A stretch of DNA of 64,000 nt from Pampus argenteus (Eukaryota > Chordata > Actinopteri > Scombriformes > Stromateidae): NCBI GenBank assembly GCA_036937835.1, contig CM072870.1, positions 22,580,001-22,644,000 of the forward strand, read 5' to 3'. Below the pieces are notes generated by a model. The model made no database searches and had not been told where the DNA came from. It saw only the letters and a program-made list of their open reading frames with translations. Positions 1-12,932 of this stretch are shown here, piece by piece; positions within the stretch are counted from its first letter, which is position 1; every line of letters begins with the position of its first letter. Both the position numbers and the translations under genes were made by a program.

Positions 1-2416
1 CTTTTTGGAACCTGTTGTCTTCTTTTAACCATGTGGCACAAACAAACTACACAAAAACCGTAATAATGACAGCGATACAAGCAAAAAGGACAAGCACAGA
101 TAGAAGGATGGATGAAGTGGAGTTGGATCAAGAGGTTGAGGGATGTAGAAAGAGTCAGAGATGGATAGAGAGAAAGAGGAGAAAGGGAGGACATCTGCTG
201 TTAGCTGCAGGGTCTGAGTCCACGCCAGAGATGAGGTCAGAGCAGCCTGCTGGACACAAACACTGACCACACAGGTGAGGCTCCTTGGTTCACTGCGGAT
301 ACACATTTTCACACCAAATATTTATGATTATTTGACTTTTTCAGGAGGAGTTTTCTTCTCTGTAGTCACAAACATATTCACACTAATATCAGAACATAAC
401 ACTGCATCACACACTCCGTCATATTATCATTCTCTCTTTCTCTCACACATACATTATCTCTCCAGCTCACTGGCATTATATCTCGTGTTAATGACGCGTT
501 ATATGCATCTTGCCACGTTTCAGCGAGCATTTCCTGCATCTCAGCTGTCCGTCAACCCTGCCAACTGCACCAGGAGCGCCTCGAAGTGTTGCAGCCGCCC
601 ACATACACAGAAATCTTAAAGTAGTTTCAAATCTTCCAGAGCACGACTGAGTCTGCCAACGGTTCAGGAGATAAAACGTTATTGTACTAGAACTGCTGCT
701 GGACTGTGAAACATCAGTTTTACCGTATTTATCGTATTTTTTAAGATTAGACGGGGTACGGGCTCACTTACAGCCGACTGCCTTCATTTAAAGGCTAATT
801 TGGTTGTTGATTTGTGTAAAACTAATCCGATCATGTGACCGCTCACCTCTGATCTCTTTCTAGTGATGCCACCTTGTTCCCAGATTTCAGCAGTTAAACT
901 GGAGAGCAGAATATTATTATTAGTAATGAAAATCCTGAACAAAGCTACAAAAATAATAAGAATTGTTTTTATTTAATGACCGGGATTACAGCTGTGAAAG
1001 TGGTTAAAAATCAATATCACAATATAATATCTGTCTGATATATGATATAGAAAATGCTCCCACAATCACATATGAAATAACCAAATTAAAGTTCAATACT
1101 GTAAACTGCCGTCGTCATATAACTGCAGAAAGGTAATAACCAATAAATTCAATAGTGATCCAGCCTTAGCCTGGATTTTTCTTCTACTTTTTATTTTCTT
1201 CTACTTTTTCAACTTTTGTCATAAATCGCTTCACATTGTTGTGAATGTTTGTATTATTTGTAGGATCTGTTTTAGACTGACGCAGATGTAAAAGTACCAT
1301 AAAGTAACACTGACGGCCACTAGAAGCTCCAACTGACTCCCAGTCATTAAGTATTTAGGAAATTATTGCTCCATTAATAAGATTTAAAGACTTATAGTAC
1401 ATTCGATGTGTGATGTGTGGGCACTGATGATGTTACTTGATTATTACGATACCTTACCTACCACGTTAGCCCAAATGTGCAGTGCTCAGTGTTCCCAGTA
1501 AGCTAGCGTTAGCTTCGGTCCGAGGTAGCAGGGTGTGTTTCCAGAGCATGAAAGGCAACACTGTTTTACAAATATTAACTGAGCTATTTAAATTTTCCAG
1601 AGCCTTAAAATATAATAATATAATATGTTGCTTTGTGTGAGACAGAGGCAAAAAGGAAAAGAGAGTTTTTTTTTTATTATTCTATCGAGAATACAAGACT
1701 CATTATTCTTGATCCCTCAAAGGCACCACAAACACATCAGAACATGCGGCCTGATTGTGTCTGTGTGTGAAGCTCCATTATATTTGCAGCCACATGTATG
1801 TGTGCCATGAGATGCAGAAGATTACCGTCACCTGTGGTTCTACTGCCTCAAAGCTCGGCCTGTCAGCCACCAATTACAGCTCCCCGGCCGCCCATAAACC
1901 TCCCAGCATGAAAGGAAAGGTGAGATTGTCTCTTTATAGAAACCTGGGGAAGGAAATGACTCTTTCTCTCTCTCTCGCTCTCCCTCTTTTATCCATCTCA
2001 GCCCTTATAATATCAGGCAGATTTCACATCTTTCATATAAAGTGCCCTTGACCTTCAAGCAATATGAGGAGCTTGATAGAGCATCATAATGGGGCTCTAA
2101 AACTTTCCGTGTGGTTGAGCAAGCAGAGCACTGCAGGCTAGCAGGGCAGTTTGCTACAGATTAGCTGTTAAAATGTGTTGCCATAACTCGTCGAGGCTGT
2201 AAAACATGTGAAACACAGCAGGTCAGGTGCTGGAGGCTGCAAATCCTGAGGAAAAAAATGACTTTGAATCTCTGAGTCTAAACATGTGAGAAATTAATAT
2301 GTTAAAAATAGATTTTTTTTCTTGTGACAATGATTTGAAATTCACACATGAAGTGAAAGGAGTTGCTCATAATGATATTTACTGGTGTTTTCAGCAGCCA
2401 CGGTGAAGATTTGCTG

Positions 2417-2460
2417 TTCTATTCTATTCTATTCTATTCTATTCTATTCTATTCTATTCT
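2417..2460 (+). repeat. (ATTCT)n pentanucleotide array
   Basis: Nearly nine perfect copies of ATTCT. There is no recognisable transposon tail in front of it, unlike the TACTC array at 18190. Confidence 0.95.
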
Positions 2461-3388
2461 ACTCTACATGATTATTTCTACCTGACGATCAGGGATTTTC
2501 AGCCTAGTAAATTATAAGGGTTTTGCTTATGACATTTACCCGTTTGGGTGTCAAACAAACAAACAAAGAAAGAGGAACATTTAGCCGCTCAGATTTTCTT
2601 CTCAGGAGTTGGTGGAGACCAAACCGGAGCCAACAGGAGAGTGAATATTGAACAGAGACTCATCAGGTGGCCAGAAACATGTTGACATGATGACTTCAAT
2701 GTTGCTCCATGTCTGCTAGACGTGTAAATAGGCCACTGCTCGCCAACTCATTTGCTATAACATCTTTATACGGTTGTTGTTTCAATTCATTCAGCTGTAA
2801 AGTATCTCTGTGACTGAAGAAAACCATTAAAATAATTATCATGCATTGATATTTTAACAAGCATGATTTTGGGTCATAGGGTATGTTCAAGGGGCAATGG
2901 AAAAAAGAAGAATGAAAGGAGGACCTTAAAAAACATCTACTTGTCCCTAGATGATCCTCCAACAGTTTATTTCTAAACTTAGCATAAACAATTCGTCACC
3001 CAGGTTAGCGAACAGAGGCTTAATTCACATCATGTGGAGTCGTGAAACCTCCCGAGGCTGAATTTACAAAGATTTCCAAGGCTGAGAGCTGCACCAAACT
3101 GACCAATTTAGAAGTAAAATTCAAAAACAGATCAGCCCACTCTATGACCAGCTGTTCCCAGAGCTGCCCAGAGGTAAAGAAAACCAACTCATTAGTAAAT
3201 CACATCGGACTGAGTCAGGAGGAGAAAAACAGTAGGTCTGATTTTGAATTATTTTGTGCTGGAAAACAACAGATCCCCAGTGGAAGGTGGAGGAAGAGAG
3301 AAGCAGCATCGTTCAAGCCGTCACGAAGCAAAAACAGACAGAACAACAGCATATTAAACAAGATTTAGGCTTGTTTTCTTCTGTTGTG

Positions 3389-3391
<3 letters not shown>

Positions 3392-3424
<33 letters not shown>
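3392..3424 (+). repeat. (GT)n microsatellite
   Basis: Uninterrupted GT dinucleotides. The open frame reading (CV)n here is not a protein. Confidence 0.97.
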
Positions 3425-3425
<1 letters not shown>

Positions 3426-5947
3426 CCACTTTTCAAAAACAGACAGATAAATGGACGTAGTGAAACACACACCGTCTGTTTTTTTCCACCTCAGCCAACC
3501 TGTTTCTACATTTCCAGTGTTTCCATAGTTTGCACATGTCTCTACAGAGGTGGATCACTTCATAGTAAAAATACATTTTGTGTCAACTAAATTCTAAAAG
3601 CCAACAAAAACTGTGTTAAGACGTTATTTTTCTGCCAAAAAAGCCAAACAAAGTCCAACCTGTTGACATCTTGGATGAACTGAAAACCAATATAATGATT
3701 AAAGATGGTATCCCATTCACTCCAATGAGAGATGGCGGGTCACAGAAACATACTGTGGGTTATTTTAAGTGCTTTAATGAGTCTTGCTATTATGGGAACC
3801 ATGGGACCAATGTTTTCAGTATATGCTGAAAATAGAGCTGGTTTTTAAATGGTTTTTATTTTAAATGGCGAACAGTTGCATATATTTTTGAAGCCGTGTT
3901 GAACCGAGTATGTTTTTCTGAGTATATATGTGCATTTTTTTTTGCATGTGTCTCTTGTTTGCTTGCGTTTTGGGGAAATCTAACTGTTAGATCATGTTAT
4001 TCTGAGGGTCTTGAATCTTTTTTTTTTGTAGGGTTGACTGGTACTAAAACAGAAACTCTGTCAGACTTTAACTCTGAGTGGCACAAAGCTGCTGCTCCGA
4101 CTGCCTCTGGCCCCTTCAGGTGACGGCAGACAGAGACATAGACAGGAAGCAGCACATTGATATTCACGGTGCGTTTCAGCTCACCCATCCATCCCTGCCT
4201 CATATTCTTTACATCACATTTGCCCTTCAGCGCAGCAAATGTCTCACACAGCTGGTGGAAACTACATGAGTGCTTGCAGGGGAACCGGACAGTCGATCAC
4301 ACACACACACACAGACAGATCACATGACGTCCCGTCGCGCTGAAGCAAAAACACGCTTATTTTAATTGCTACATGGGAGAATCAGATGTTTCATTTTCAT
4401 TTTATCACGTATTATGTGGATCATTATAACTTTGGGTCATAAGTTCAATGCATTATTGATGGCTTTCATATATGAAAAAATAAATAATTTAACCATAAAC
4501 TGCCAGTGATATAATTACTGCTCACTTCCTGGAAGTTTTAGCAGCATTTCCTTTTTATGATGATTTCCTGACGGTAACAGAGTCTCGACTGCTGAGCTCC
4601 TTTAAATGAGCAACAAGATACCAAAAAGTCTGTAAGGTTCAGACCTGATGTAACTCATTTTAATAACGGTGCATCCCGAGACGAGCTTGAAAATGTTGGT
4701 ATTGAACAGATGCAAACGTAACTCTGAAGTACAGAAAGGGAGAAAGTTGGAAAACCAACAGTGGTAAAAGTACGGCTGCTGCTACTGTTTTCACTACAAA
4801 GTAAGCACTGATTTTGTGAATAAACATGCTTGTAATAAGTTCTTAACTGTACTGTTTTAGAAAATCTGTGACACAACATGCAATTAAAAGAAGAGAAATG
4901 GAGAGAGTTAAGGATGGAGGGAAAGAAGGGCAGTACATGGCAGGAAGTGTAGATTATGTGACCTTATGATCCTTAAAATTACATATGAAGGGATAAACAC
5001 GGGAGCCAGGGGCTGTTTGATGTTAATTCAAGCTTTACATGAGCACATTACAGCAGAATTTGGACATTAACCAGGGGAGAGCTTCTTCCCAGAATACATC
5101 ATAAAACGACTCAGCCAGAGAGCCGTGTGCGGGATGATGGGTATTATAAGATAATCTTCTAATAGAGACTGAGCTGAGGGATAAGGCTGCGTGGATGGCG
5201 CCGTGTCATGAGGAGAAGGACAACGCTGCTCAATGTTTTAAATGTGCCACTTGTGTTACCCCAGGGAGGACTTTTTGGGCTGTGTTAAAAAAAAATACTT
5301 GACTCATGGGTTTAGCAAATAAAGCACCACATTATTACATTCTTCCATGCACCAGGCCGAAGAAAAATCATGTATTTTTTTTACTTCTTGTAATGATGAG
5401 AACGTTTGAAGACGTCCTAAATGACATCTCGTCCCATCATGTGAAGAATCACCTTTTCTACCTGGTTAGCCTGCCTGCTAGCTTCAGTAGCCTTGTCTTT
5501 ATTTGTGTGTGTATTTCTAGATTCAGAGAGAGCTTTAAAGTGAGTTTCAGCTCATTGTTTAGCTGCAACTTTATTGTCCCGTGTGTGTTGGGTGTGTTTT
5601 GGGTGGATGACCCTCACCTCTCCTGTTGGGACTGACCGGGCCACATGTCTCTCTAACAAAGTCATTTCAAAGACCATTACCCCCATCTCTTGCTGTACTA
5701 TGACCCCTGACCTCATGATATGGTGAAAGAAGGAGAGAAGCTATGTGTCAAAGATCCAGAACCTCTGAAAACCCAGAAAACAAAATATAAAATCATTTTT
5801 GGGGTCTTTTTCTATTAAAAATTAGAAGTAAATAAAAGCAATGAGCTCAATAGGCCCAAAACATTACAACTCTTTCACAGACTTTATCATGAAAAAGTAC
5901 GTAAAGTAGAAGGGAGAATAGAGGGATGGGCGGTGTTTTGTGGTTGA

Positions 5948-5981
5948 GTGTGTGTGTGTGTGTGCGTGTGTGTGTGTGTGT
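5948..5981 (+). repeat. (GT)n microsatellite with one C interruption
   Basis: GT array broken once by GC in the middle. Confidence 0.95.
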
Positions 5982-6153
5982 TATTAGCTGGTACACTGAG
6001 CCATGTAATTGTGAGCAGCTGCAGAAGCACAAGCTGGACAGAGACCCACAAACATGCCAAATATTAATAAAAACACACATGTTAAAAGCCGAGCACTCGC
6101 TTGACCTTAATCACATTATACAACCATGATGCCCTACACATATTCACACATGT

Positions 6154-6156
<3 letters not shown>

Positions 6157-6195
<39 letters not shown>
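6157..6195 (+). repeat. (TG)n microsatellite
   Basis: Uninterrupted TG array, 95 bases before a complementary (CA)n array at 6290-6317. Confidence 0.97.
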
Positions 6196-6197
<2 letters not shown>

Positions 6198-6289
6198 TGA
6201 TGCTGACCCTGTACAGCAGGATTATGCTGGATGTTAAGCTGGCACTTTCCTCCCAATGGGATAGACATGACTTAACTGTGAACCCTTCT

Positions 6290-6317
<28 letters not shown>
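6290..6317 (+). repeat. (CA)n microsatellite
   Basis: Uninterrupted CA array, followed by a further TG-rich stretch at 6439-6494. Confidence 0.97.
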
Positions 6318-6321
<4 letters not shown>

Positions 6322-6438
6322 ATATACCCATACACACGTGTAATATTTATATATCAAACTCACATGCATACACACTCCAATGCTAATCTCACACATGCAA
6401 TCATGCCTTAACCTTAACCTCCTAGATGACCTTGGCCA

Positions 6439-6494
6439 TGTGTGTCTGTATGTGTGCGTGTGTGTGTGTGTGTGTGTCTGTGCGTGCGTGTGTG
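6439..6494 (+). repeat. imperfect (TG)n microsatellite
   Basis: TG array with CT, TA and CG interruptions. Confidence 0.9.
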
Positions 6495-6591
6495 AGATCA
6501 GTTTAGGACGAGGTCCAGGTTATTTGAGTGGCTCCAGATGTTCTACTATGATTTCTTTCAATAAGCATGTACAATGGTTTATTAGCCTTAT

Positions 6592-6684
6592 TAAAGGAAT
6601 AGTTCAACATTTTGAACCCTTATAACATGACATGGTTAGCCTAGCTTAGCATAAAGACTGATAGCAGGGGGAAACTGCTAGCTT
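6592..6684 (+). repeat. dispersed fish repeat (AAAGGAATAGTT... family), copy 1
   Basis: AAAGGAATAGTTCAACATTT is followed after a short gap by GGTTAGCCTAGCTTAGCATA and AAGACTG...AGCAGGGGGAAACTGCTAGC. The same modules recur at 16192-16246 (opposite strand) and 17283-17350. I recognise it as an interspersed repeat common in percomorph fish, class not determined. This copy has an internal deletion. Confidence 0.65.
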
Positions 6685-6714
6685 TAGTCATAAGTGAAAA
6701 AATATGTTAACCAA

Positions 6715-6935
6715 CGACGGCTGCAACTGAAGATTATTTGTATTATATTTCCATATAATTGTTGATTAATTGATCATGTGGTCTATAAAATATTAGTAAA
6801 GAGCCATCATGTAAAATACCCATCACGAGTGTCTCAAATGTCTTTGTTTTTCTGACCAACAGTTCAAAATATGAAAAAAAAAACACATACATGAGATAAT
6901 TTTTCATAAATTAAAGGCATCTTTACACAGTTGGA
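6715..6935 (+). mobile_element. MITE-like dispersed repeat (GCTGCAACT... family), copy 1
   Basis: The sequence starts near GGCTGCAACTGAAGATTATT, continues GTTGATTAATTGATCATG and then GGTCTATAAAATATT, with a later TCTGACCAACAGT segment. I recognise this order from an abundant non-autonomous DNA-transposon family in fish genomes. It is diverged and the right end is not clear, so the boundaries are approximate. A second copy lies at about 10852-11112. Confidence 0.6.
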
Positions 6936-7378
6936 AGAATCTGAATAGAGGCTTATAATGATGTGAACAAAGAGGTGGGAGCCAGAACACGACACACCAC
7001 TATGATGAAGTTTCCGAACAGTAGATTTCAACACCAAAACCCTCCTCGGCTACATTACCAGCCAAATAAATGGCTCAAGAGAGCAGAGAGAACCAGTGTG
7101 TGTGTGTGTGTGTAGAAAGCATGAGTGTGTGTAAGTGTGTTAGTCAGTGTATATGTATTCTTGCCAAGCTGCGGGCACGGTTTGCGTGTCTGGGAAGGAA
7201 AACAGCTCATAACAAAAGCAGAGAGAGAGAGAGAGAGAGGGCCAGAATGTGAATGGGTGTGTTTGGGAGTTTACAATCCCAACCCCCTCCTTATTTTATT
7301 TTTTTACTGATTCGAGCTGGCTGACAGATTGGCTGGACGAGACAGAGGCTTCACATGCAAGTGATGTATGTGATGTGT

Positions 7379-7381
<3 letters not shown>

Positions 7382-7413
<32 letters not shown>
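7382..7413 (+). repeat. (CA)n microsatellite
   Basis: Uninterrupted CA array. A (GA)n array lies at 7220-7240 and a short GT array at 7096-7113. Confidence 0.95.
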
Positions 7414-7416
<3 letters not shown>

Positions 7417-9303
7417 TCAGTCACATTGTGCAGAGACGCTGAGCACTCAGGTGGAGGAGAACCGGCCGTATATTCAGACTCTATTTGGAGAAGGCAGCTC
7501 CCCTATGAGGTCAACACACACACGCACACATACACACCAAGTCGTACACCTCTGTTAAGGGGTTAACATACCGCCAACAGGCACTGTGGCAACCCTTGAC
7601 CTCTACTAATGCTGTCTGGAGGGGTCACAGGGGAGGTAATGGGTGAGAAAAATGCTCACACATGAACCTGACCTGGCTGTTCTAGCCTGGCTTCGCTCCG
7701 TCTTCCTCCTCCTGAATTCATCAAACAAAGGGAAGCTCAGTCCAACAGCAACAAGGGAGTCCTGCTTTACCGCCACTGGTCCTGTCAATATGTCTCATAC
7801 TCGAGTGATTGCAAATGGATCCAAGTGTACTCAGAAATATCTATTATCATATGTTACAGTCAGTAGTATAGAAGGTGTGTCCAAAATGTTTCAGTGGGAT
7901 AAAATATTCAAGCAAATCAGTTGCTTCTGAAAAGAAATCATGCTATCATTTTAATATTTAATATTTTATTGTTCCATTTTAATTCACATATATTAAGTTG
8001 ATTTCTTCTTCTTCTAAGACAGAGGTTTCTGAAGTCTGAGCTAATCTGTGTCAAAGCTACTGCTGCATCTCCAACTGCTGAATGTGCCGATAAGCAACAT
8101 AAGCAGCACTAAAACACCTAACTTCCTGTTGTTCTGTAGAACATTAAAATGCATCTGTGTCTTTCATCACTTCTCAAGGGAAGCACACCTGACAGTTTGA
8201 AAACCTCTGATCTAAGTAAATAGGCTGCAGGTAGCAGCAGCATTAACAACCATATCCAGTAAAACGTGAGGATAATAATACTAAACAAAACAGTTTGACA
8301 CTAAAGCCAAAAGAAAGTTGTGAAACACAGTCACTAAAACTTTATAAGGTTGTAAGAGGTGACAGTGGTCGAATCTCAAGATGTGATTGGATCATTTATG
8401 AGATTTTTTTTCCCATCAAACATTAATGAAATAATTAATATACAATGAATAATCAGGCTGGATCCATATGAGCTCAATACCGTTTGACTGTTATGGAAAT
8501 AAGTGAAACTATGACTCCACAAACACCAACTCTAGTTTTGTCAGGATACGCTACAGTATCTCAGCAGCCATTTTATCACATTTTCTCCCCAGACCGACAC
8601 ATCTTGGCTATTGACCACTTCTTCTGTCCTTATGATGCTCCCTGTGTGCGCTATAGATGTCAGTTTATGTGTGTCGAATGATGCAGCCACTGTGTTTTGC
8701 TCTTTAGGGGTTGTGTGTAGCAGGCAGTGAGAAGAATGGCAGCCCCAGGGTTGAATTATTAATCACACTTAGAAACGGCTAAATTATACGAATCATTGTA
8801 CACCTGCAACACTGGTGCAAACAGTTACATTCACACCAGTACCTTGTCATGAATATCATTTAGTAATTTTGTTTTCAGACATCACCTTTAATAATAAAAC
8901 ACAACGTTATTAGACTCTTCCAGTGTCTCTCCTCTAGTCCAAAGGTTGAAGCGAAGACATTCAGAGTTAAAGCAGTAATGCAGAAAAGCACTGATGAATC
9001 TAGGCTGAATTCCAGCAGATAATCCCCATTCAGACGCTTAAGACTCATGATATGACTACATGTAAAAAAAATCCTGAGAGAATAAACGAAGATGGCGAGC
9101 TGTGTACGTGTGTTACATCAGTACAATGTCCCACATCATCCCCTGATTATAAAACACTGAGAGGGAGCCGAGGCTTTATTCAGACACCCCATAGAGAGAG
9201 AGTGAGAGGGTTACGTAAGAGATGTTACAAAAAACGTACTTCAAAGACAGCATGAAACAGCTCCTTCTGGTCCTTTTGTTACTGTGATGTAAGCTTTGCT
9301 GTC

Positions 9304-9305
<2 letters not shown>

Positions 9306-9334
<29 letters not shown>
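9306..9334 (+). repeat. (CA)n microsatellite
   Basis: Uninterrupted CA array ending in CCACCC. Confidence 0.95.
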
Positions 9335-10086
9335 CCACCCATATGCTCACCACATTCCTAGTTTCCCTCTCCTGGCTTAATTTGACACGTAGTTTACTGA
9401 ATTAATTTGACAGATACTTTTCTAAATATGCATTTTTTATATTTTCCATTGCATGCTGTGCAACTTTTCGAAAAAAAACAGATAAAATAATATTTATTTG
9501 GAGGGAATTTCTAACACAATGAGACAGCGAAAGCAGGACAAAATGAGGACACCCTGAGGAGAAGCTCTGTGAAAACGCCACCGTGTCCAGATATTTTATA
9601 TAAAGCATGTTCAACATCCGTGTGTGTTCACTCTTATCTTACAAATATTTGATATCAAGATAAATCACAAAGCTCCAGTGGTAGCCCACCCCAACCACAG
9701 ATATATCCATCCAATCTCCCCACCCTGCAGGACACAGGTTTGTTCCAATTATTGATCCCAATTTCACTTCGTCCTCCAGACATCACACTGTCCTTTTGTG
9801 TGACACCCACAAAAAATGAAAATCGAACTAATGACACTGGATTGTAAGCTAGTAGTAGGTGGATGATTTATTATGGTTGTGTTACATAGTGTGGGGTCAC
9901 TCTGCTGTACTGCTAATAGACCTTGGCTCCCAAAAAATGACTCCATATAACTAACTTCTGTCTCTTGAAATTCATTTTTGACCAGATGATGCTGAAGTCT
10001 CACAAGTTATTTTCAGTTATTCTGATTTCTATTGAAAATAATTGTTTGATTAAATATTCATGGATTAAATAGAAATATGTTTTGAA

Positions 10087-10641
10087 TAGTGGTGGGTCGT
10101 TAACGGCGTTAACGCGCTGCGATAATGTGAGACTCTTATCGAGTGATATAAAAAATACTGCCGTTAATCTATTATCAAAATTGGGTTTGGAGCTATAATA
10201 AGCAAACTGATGACTTTCAACGTGATATTTTAGCGCAGATGTATACATATTTGCACTGTAGGGGGCGAGAACTAGTTTTTGAACCTCAACGCGCCTGTGA
10301 ATTACCGAACTACCACACCAAACGTGATAGTTTATCATGGATGCAGCCACAAGGCTTTCTTCAGGGAAAGTGTTCACCTTATGCAATGCAGAAGTGGTTT
10401 ACTGTAGGAGTTCATCCTGTCTCAAATACCACCTGAACGCAAAGCATCCCTCAGTCAGTGATGCATTTTGCAAACTGATGCAAAAACTGTTTTAAGAAAC
10501 CCGTTCTCAAAGACTTACTTTTGGTCAGTACTTAGGTATTTCGCATTCTGAACAAGCCATTTCAATCTAGATTAATGTAGATTAATTTCAAGATTCCAGT
10601 GAGATTAATCTAGATTAAAAAATAATCTATGCCCACCACTA
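10087..10641 (+). mobile_element. hAT-family DNA transposon remnant with BED zinc-finger relic
   Basis: The ends are inverted repeats TAGTGGTGGG and CCCACCACTA. They are flanked by GTTTTGAA (10079-10086) and ATTTTGAA (10642-10649), which match at 7 of 8 bases and so fit the 8-bp target duplication typical of hAT elements. Inside, plus-strand sequence at about 10381-10500 translates to a relic of a BED-type zinc finger (CNAEVVYCR followed by CLKYHLNAKH and PSVSDAF), the DNA-binding part of ZBED/hAT transposases. The frame is broken and no catalytic RNase H or hAT dimerisation region is present. It is a 555-bp internally deleted, non-autonomous copy inserted in the intron. Confidence 0.85.
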
Positions 10642-10851
10642 ATTTTGAATTTGAACAGAAAAGTTTGATTTGTTTATTATAGATACAATCATTGAGTCAA
10701 GTAAGATATGAGTTTAAAAGAGGGGTAAAGTTGGGTGTCATCAGCATAACATCAGAAGTAAATATTACTTCTAAAGCTGTGCAAAAAGAAAAGAAGTGGG
10801 CCTATGACAGTATTGTGTGGGACACCACAGGCAGATGTCTATGTGAGTAGA

Positions 10852-11112
10852 CATGGATTTTTTCCATGATTATTTCTTTGATTAATCGTTTTGTAAAATG
10901 TTTAAATTTCATAGAGCTCAAAGTGATGCCTTAGATGTTTTAGCCAATAAACAGCCCAAAATCCAAAAGCTATTAATTTTACTATTATGTGTGACACAAA
11001 AGTGTAAAATCATCATATCTGAGAAGCTACAACATGAAAATGTTCCTTGAAAATTGACAAAACAATTCATCAAATAGCAAAATAGTTACTGGGTATTTTT
11101 CTGGTGATTAAC
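10852..11112 (+). mobile_element. MITE-like dispersed repeat, copy 2
   Basis: Contains GATTATTTCTTTGATTAATC and AAAATGTTTAAATTTCATAG, and ends in a segment with CAAATAGCAAAATAGTTACT and GGTGATTAACTAACC. The order of segments matches the family represented at 6715-6935 and extends further into its 3' half. It is heavily mutated; terminal inverted repeats are not obvious. Confidence 0.5.
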
Positions 11113-11669
11113 TAACCATCAATGCTCTAAATTTGAGGAATTTAACATTTTTGTCTCTAAAATGATAAACTGTGATGGGTTTTATTTATTACATAATGAA
11201 TGTGGTTGACCAGTTTGACTTTTTGAGACAGAAGAACAGTTTGTTGCAAGATCTGATCCGCCTATCAATCCAGTGTCCAAGTTGCCTCCTTGTCTGGTCG
11301 TGTTTCAATCATGCTGATGTTTGTTCAAGTGCTATTATTTCTGAAAAATTTCCCTTTAATTAGTTATTCGACACAAAAAAAGGGGTGAGACATCATGATT
11401 GACCGCTATGACAGCCGCTCTCAAACCAAGAAAAGGAGATATTTTTGGTTTCACTTTTGCATAGCCTCATGAAGTGGACACAGATTGTTCATATTTATAT
11501 ACAGTAAATGGTTTCAAGCATAAATCTGGCCCTCATCTGCTCACCAGTCCAGCAACCTCTCTCAGTGACTATAAAGGAAACATGACCCCTCAGCAACCCA
11601 CTATAATCACTGCTACAACCAATATGTTGACCCAGGCTTTAACACTGTGGCCCTCAACAGACCAGTACA

Positions 11670-11673
<4 letters not shown>

Positions 11674-11700
<27 letters not shown>
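11674..11700 (+). repeat. (CA)n microsatellite
   Basis: Uninterrupted CA array followed by ATACATATG. Confidence 0.95.
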
Positions 11701-11705
<5 letters not shown>

Positions 11706-12623
11706 TATGCTGACCTACTGACATTTATACATACACACACTTCCACTGACCCACAAACAATGACCTCAGACTGGCTTGGCCCTTGCAATCAGCCACACAC
11801 CTGCTGTCTGACCTTTCTTTCGTCCTCATAGAGCCTTGATTGATCTTTCTGCAGCATTTTATTTCTACACACGCACAACAAAGACTGTTCAGCTGTGGAC
11901 TTGCTGACAATTCAAGCTATAGCAACCACAGTCTGTGTCCTGATCTGTGACAGACAGACAGACAGCTCAGATCTCAGCTTCAGGTCCCAGATTTCATGCA
12001 AAACAGGGACAAGATATGAAAATGTATACTTTTTTGTGATCAACTTTTTTATTGTTCTGCTTCAGATACATATAAAAACACTATAAAAACAATTACTTCA
12101 TCATATACAGTTTTGTCTGAAGCAGTTTTTCTTTTTATGGCCCAAAACCTTTTGGTCTAAGAAACTGTTTTTCTATGTTTTCTGAGAACTGATGCTGAGG
12201 TCTGAGAATTTTATAAAGTGTACATTGCACAGTCCATATACAGTACACTGAAGCAGACATCCATGCTCACGTTCATAACCTCGCTCTCTGTTGTTACGGT
12301 CCAGAAAATCGGGAATGCAAAAAGAAAAACATCATGAAACCGCTGTGTTTTGTTAACATAAACTCACACACTACATCCAGACTATAAACTGAACTAACAG
12401 ACAAAGTTAAAGCTGTTATTTCATGCTTCATGCTCAATTTATAACAGCAGCTCGGGCAAAAAAAAAAAAAAAAAAAGTCTGTGTTTTCCACATATTTCAT
12501 AAACCAAACGTGTGTTTACTGCTGCAGTTTGTGGTGCAGCAGGGAAGGGGAAAGAAAGTCATGTTTCCAGTGTGAGACATACATGTACAGTATTGTATAC
12601 ACAAAAAAATGAAGACAAACTGC

Positions 12624-12650
12624 ATGTGTGTGTGTGTGTGTGTGTGTGTT
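12624..12650 (+). repeat. (TG)n microsatellite
   Basis: TG array about 200 bases downstream (minus-strand sense) of exon E. A 19-base A run lies at 12458-12476. Confidence 0.95.
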
Positions 12651-12846
12651 GAGAGACAGAGTAGATGAGTGTTGGTGTAATTGTTCAGTGTCACAAAAGT
12701 ATCTAAGCCGAACAAAATCATACTGCACAATATCAAGCCACAATATACAATTACACGCCTATAAGTAAATATTATTTGCAAAGAGAACATATATGAGGGT
12801 GGAGGCATGTGCCGTGTGTGTAGATGTGCATATTTTATTATCCTAC

Positions 12847-12932
12847 CTGGTGCAGCCTGCATCTCCATTAGACCCCCTGTTGTGATCAAAGCCTCCAAGA
12901 TCCTGACGTGATGTTCTGGGTTCACGTCCGCA
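12847..12932 (-). CDS. pik3r (p85-type): p85-type PI3K regulatory subunit, BH-domain exon E (partial gene)
   Basis: Internal exon of 86 bp, with its AG acceptor at 12933-12934 and GT donor (GTAGGA) at 12845-12846. It reads ADVNPEHHVRILEALITTGG and then LMEMQAAP. It corresponds to p85-alpha [20 protein letters not shown] and the start of the proline-rich linker (NERQPAPA) that precedes the N-terminal SH2 domain. The last helix of the BH domain is recognisable by the spacing of its hydrophobic residues. The next exon should carry the proline-rich linker and the WYWGDISR-type SH2 start. I could not find it in 1-12846, so the downstream intron is at least 12.8 kb. A longer open frame runs through this exon in both directions but is intron read-through. 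Confidence 0.9.

Larger units (their letters stand above)
1..12846 (-). other. partial intron downstream of BH exon E (at least 12.8 kb)
   Basis: If the gene continues to its SH2 exons, this stretch is intron. I found no SH2-type coding exon in it. It holds an (ATTCT)n array, many (CA/TG)n arrays, a dispersed repeat at 6592-6684, MITE-like copies at 6715-6935 and 10852-11112, and a complete but non-functional hAT element at 10087-10641. The stretches 1-2400, 2470-3380, 3430-5940, 7560-9300 and 11120-11670 show nothing I recognise. A mutually exclusive reading, that the transcript ends here without SH2 domains, cannot be excluded from sequence alone. Confidence 0.6.

Noticed and set aside
10000..10386. 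128-codon minus-strand open frame
   Set aside because: Overlaps the hAT remnant antisense to its zinc-finger relic; no family resemblance.
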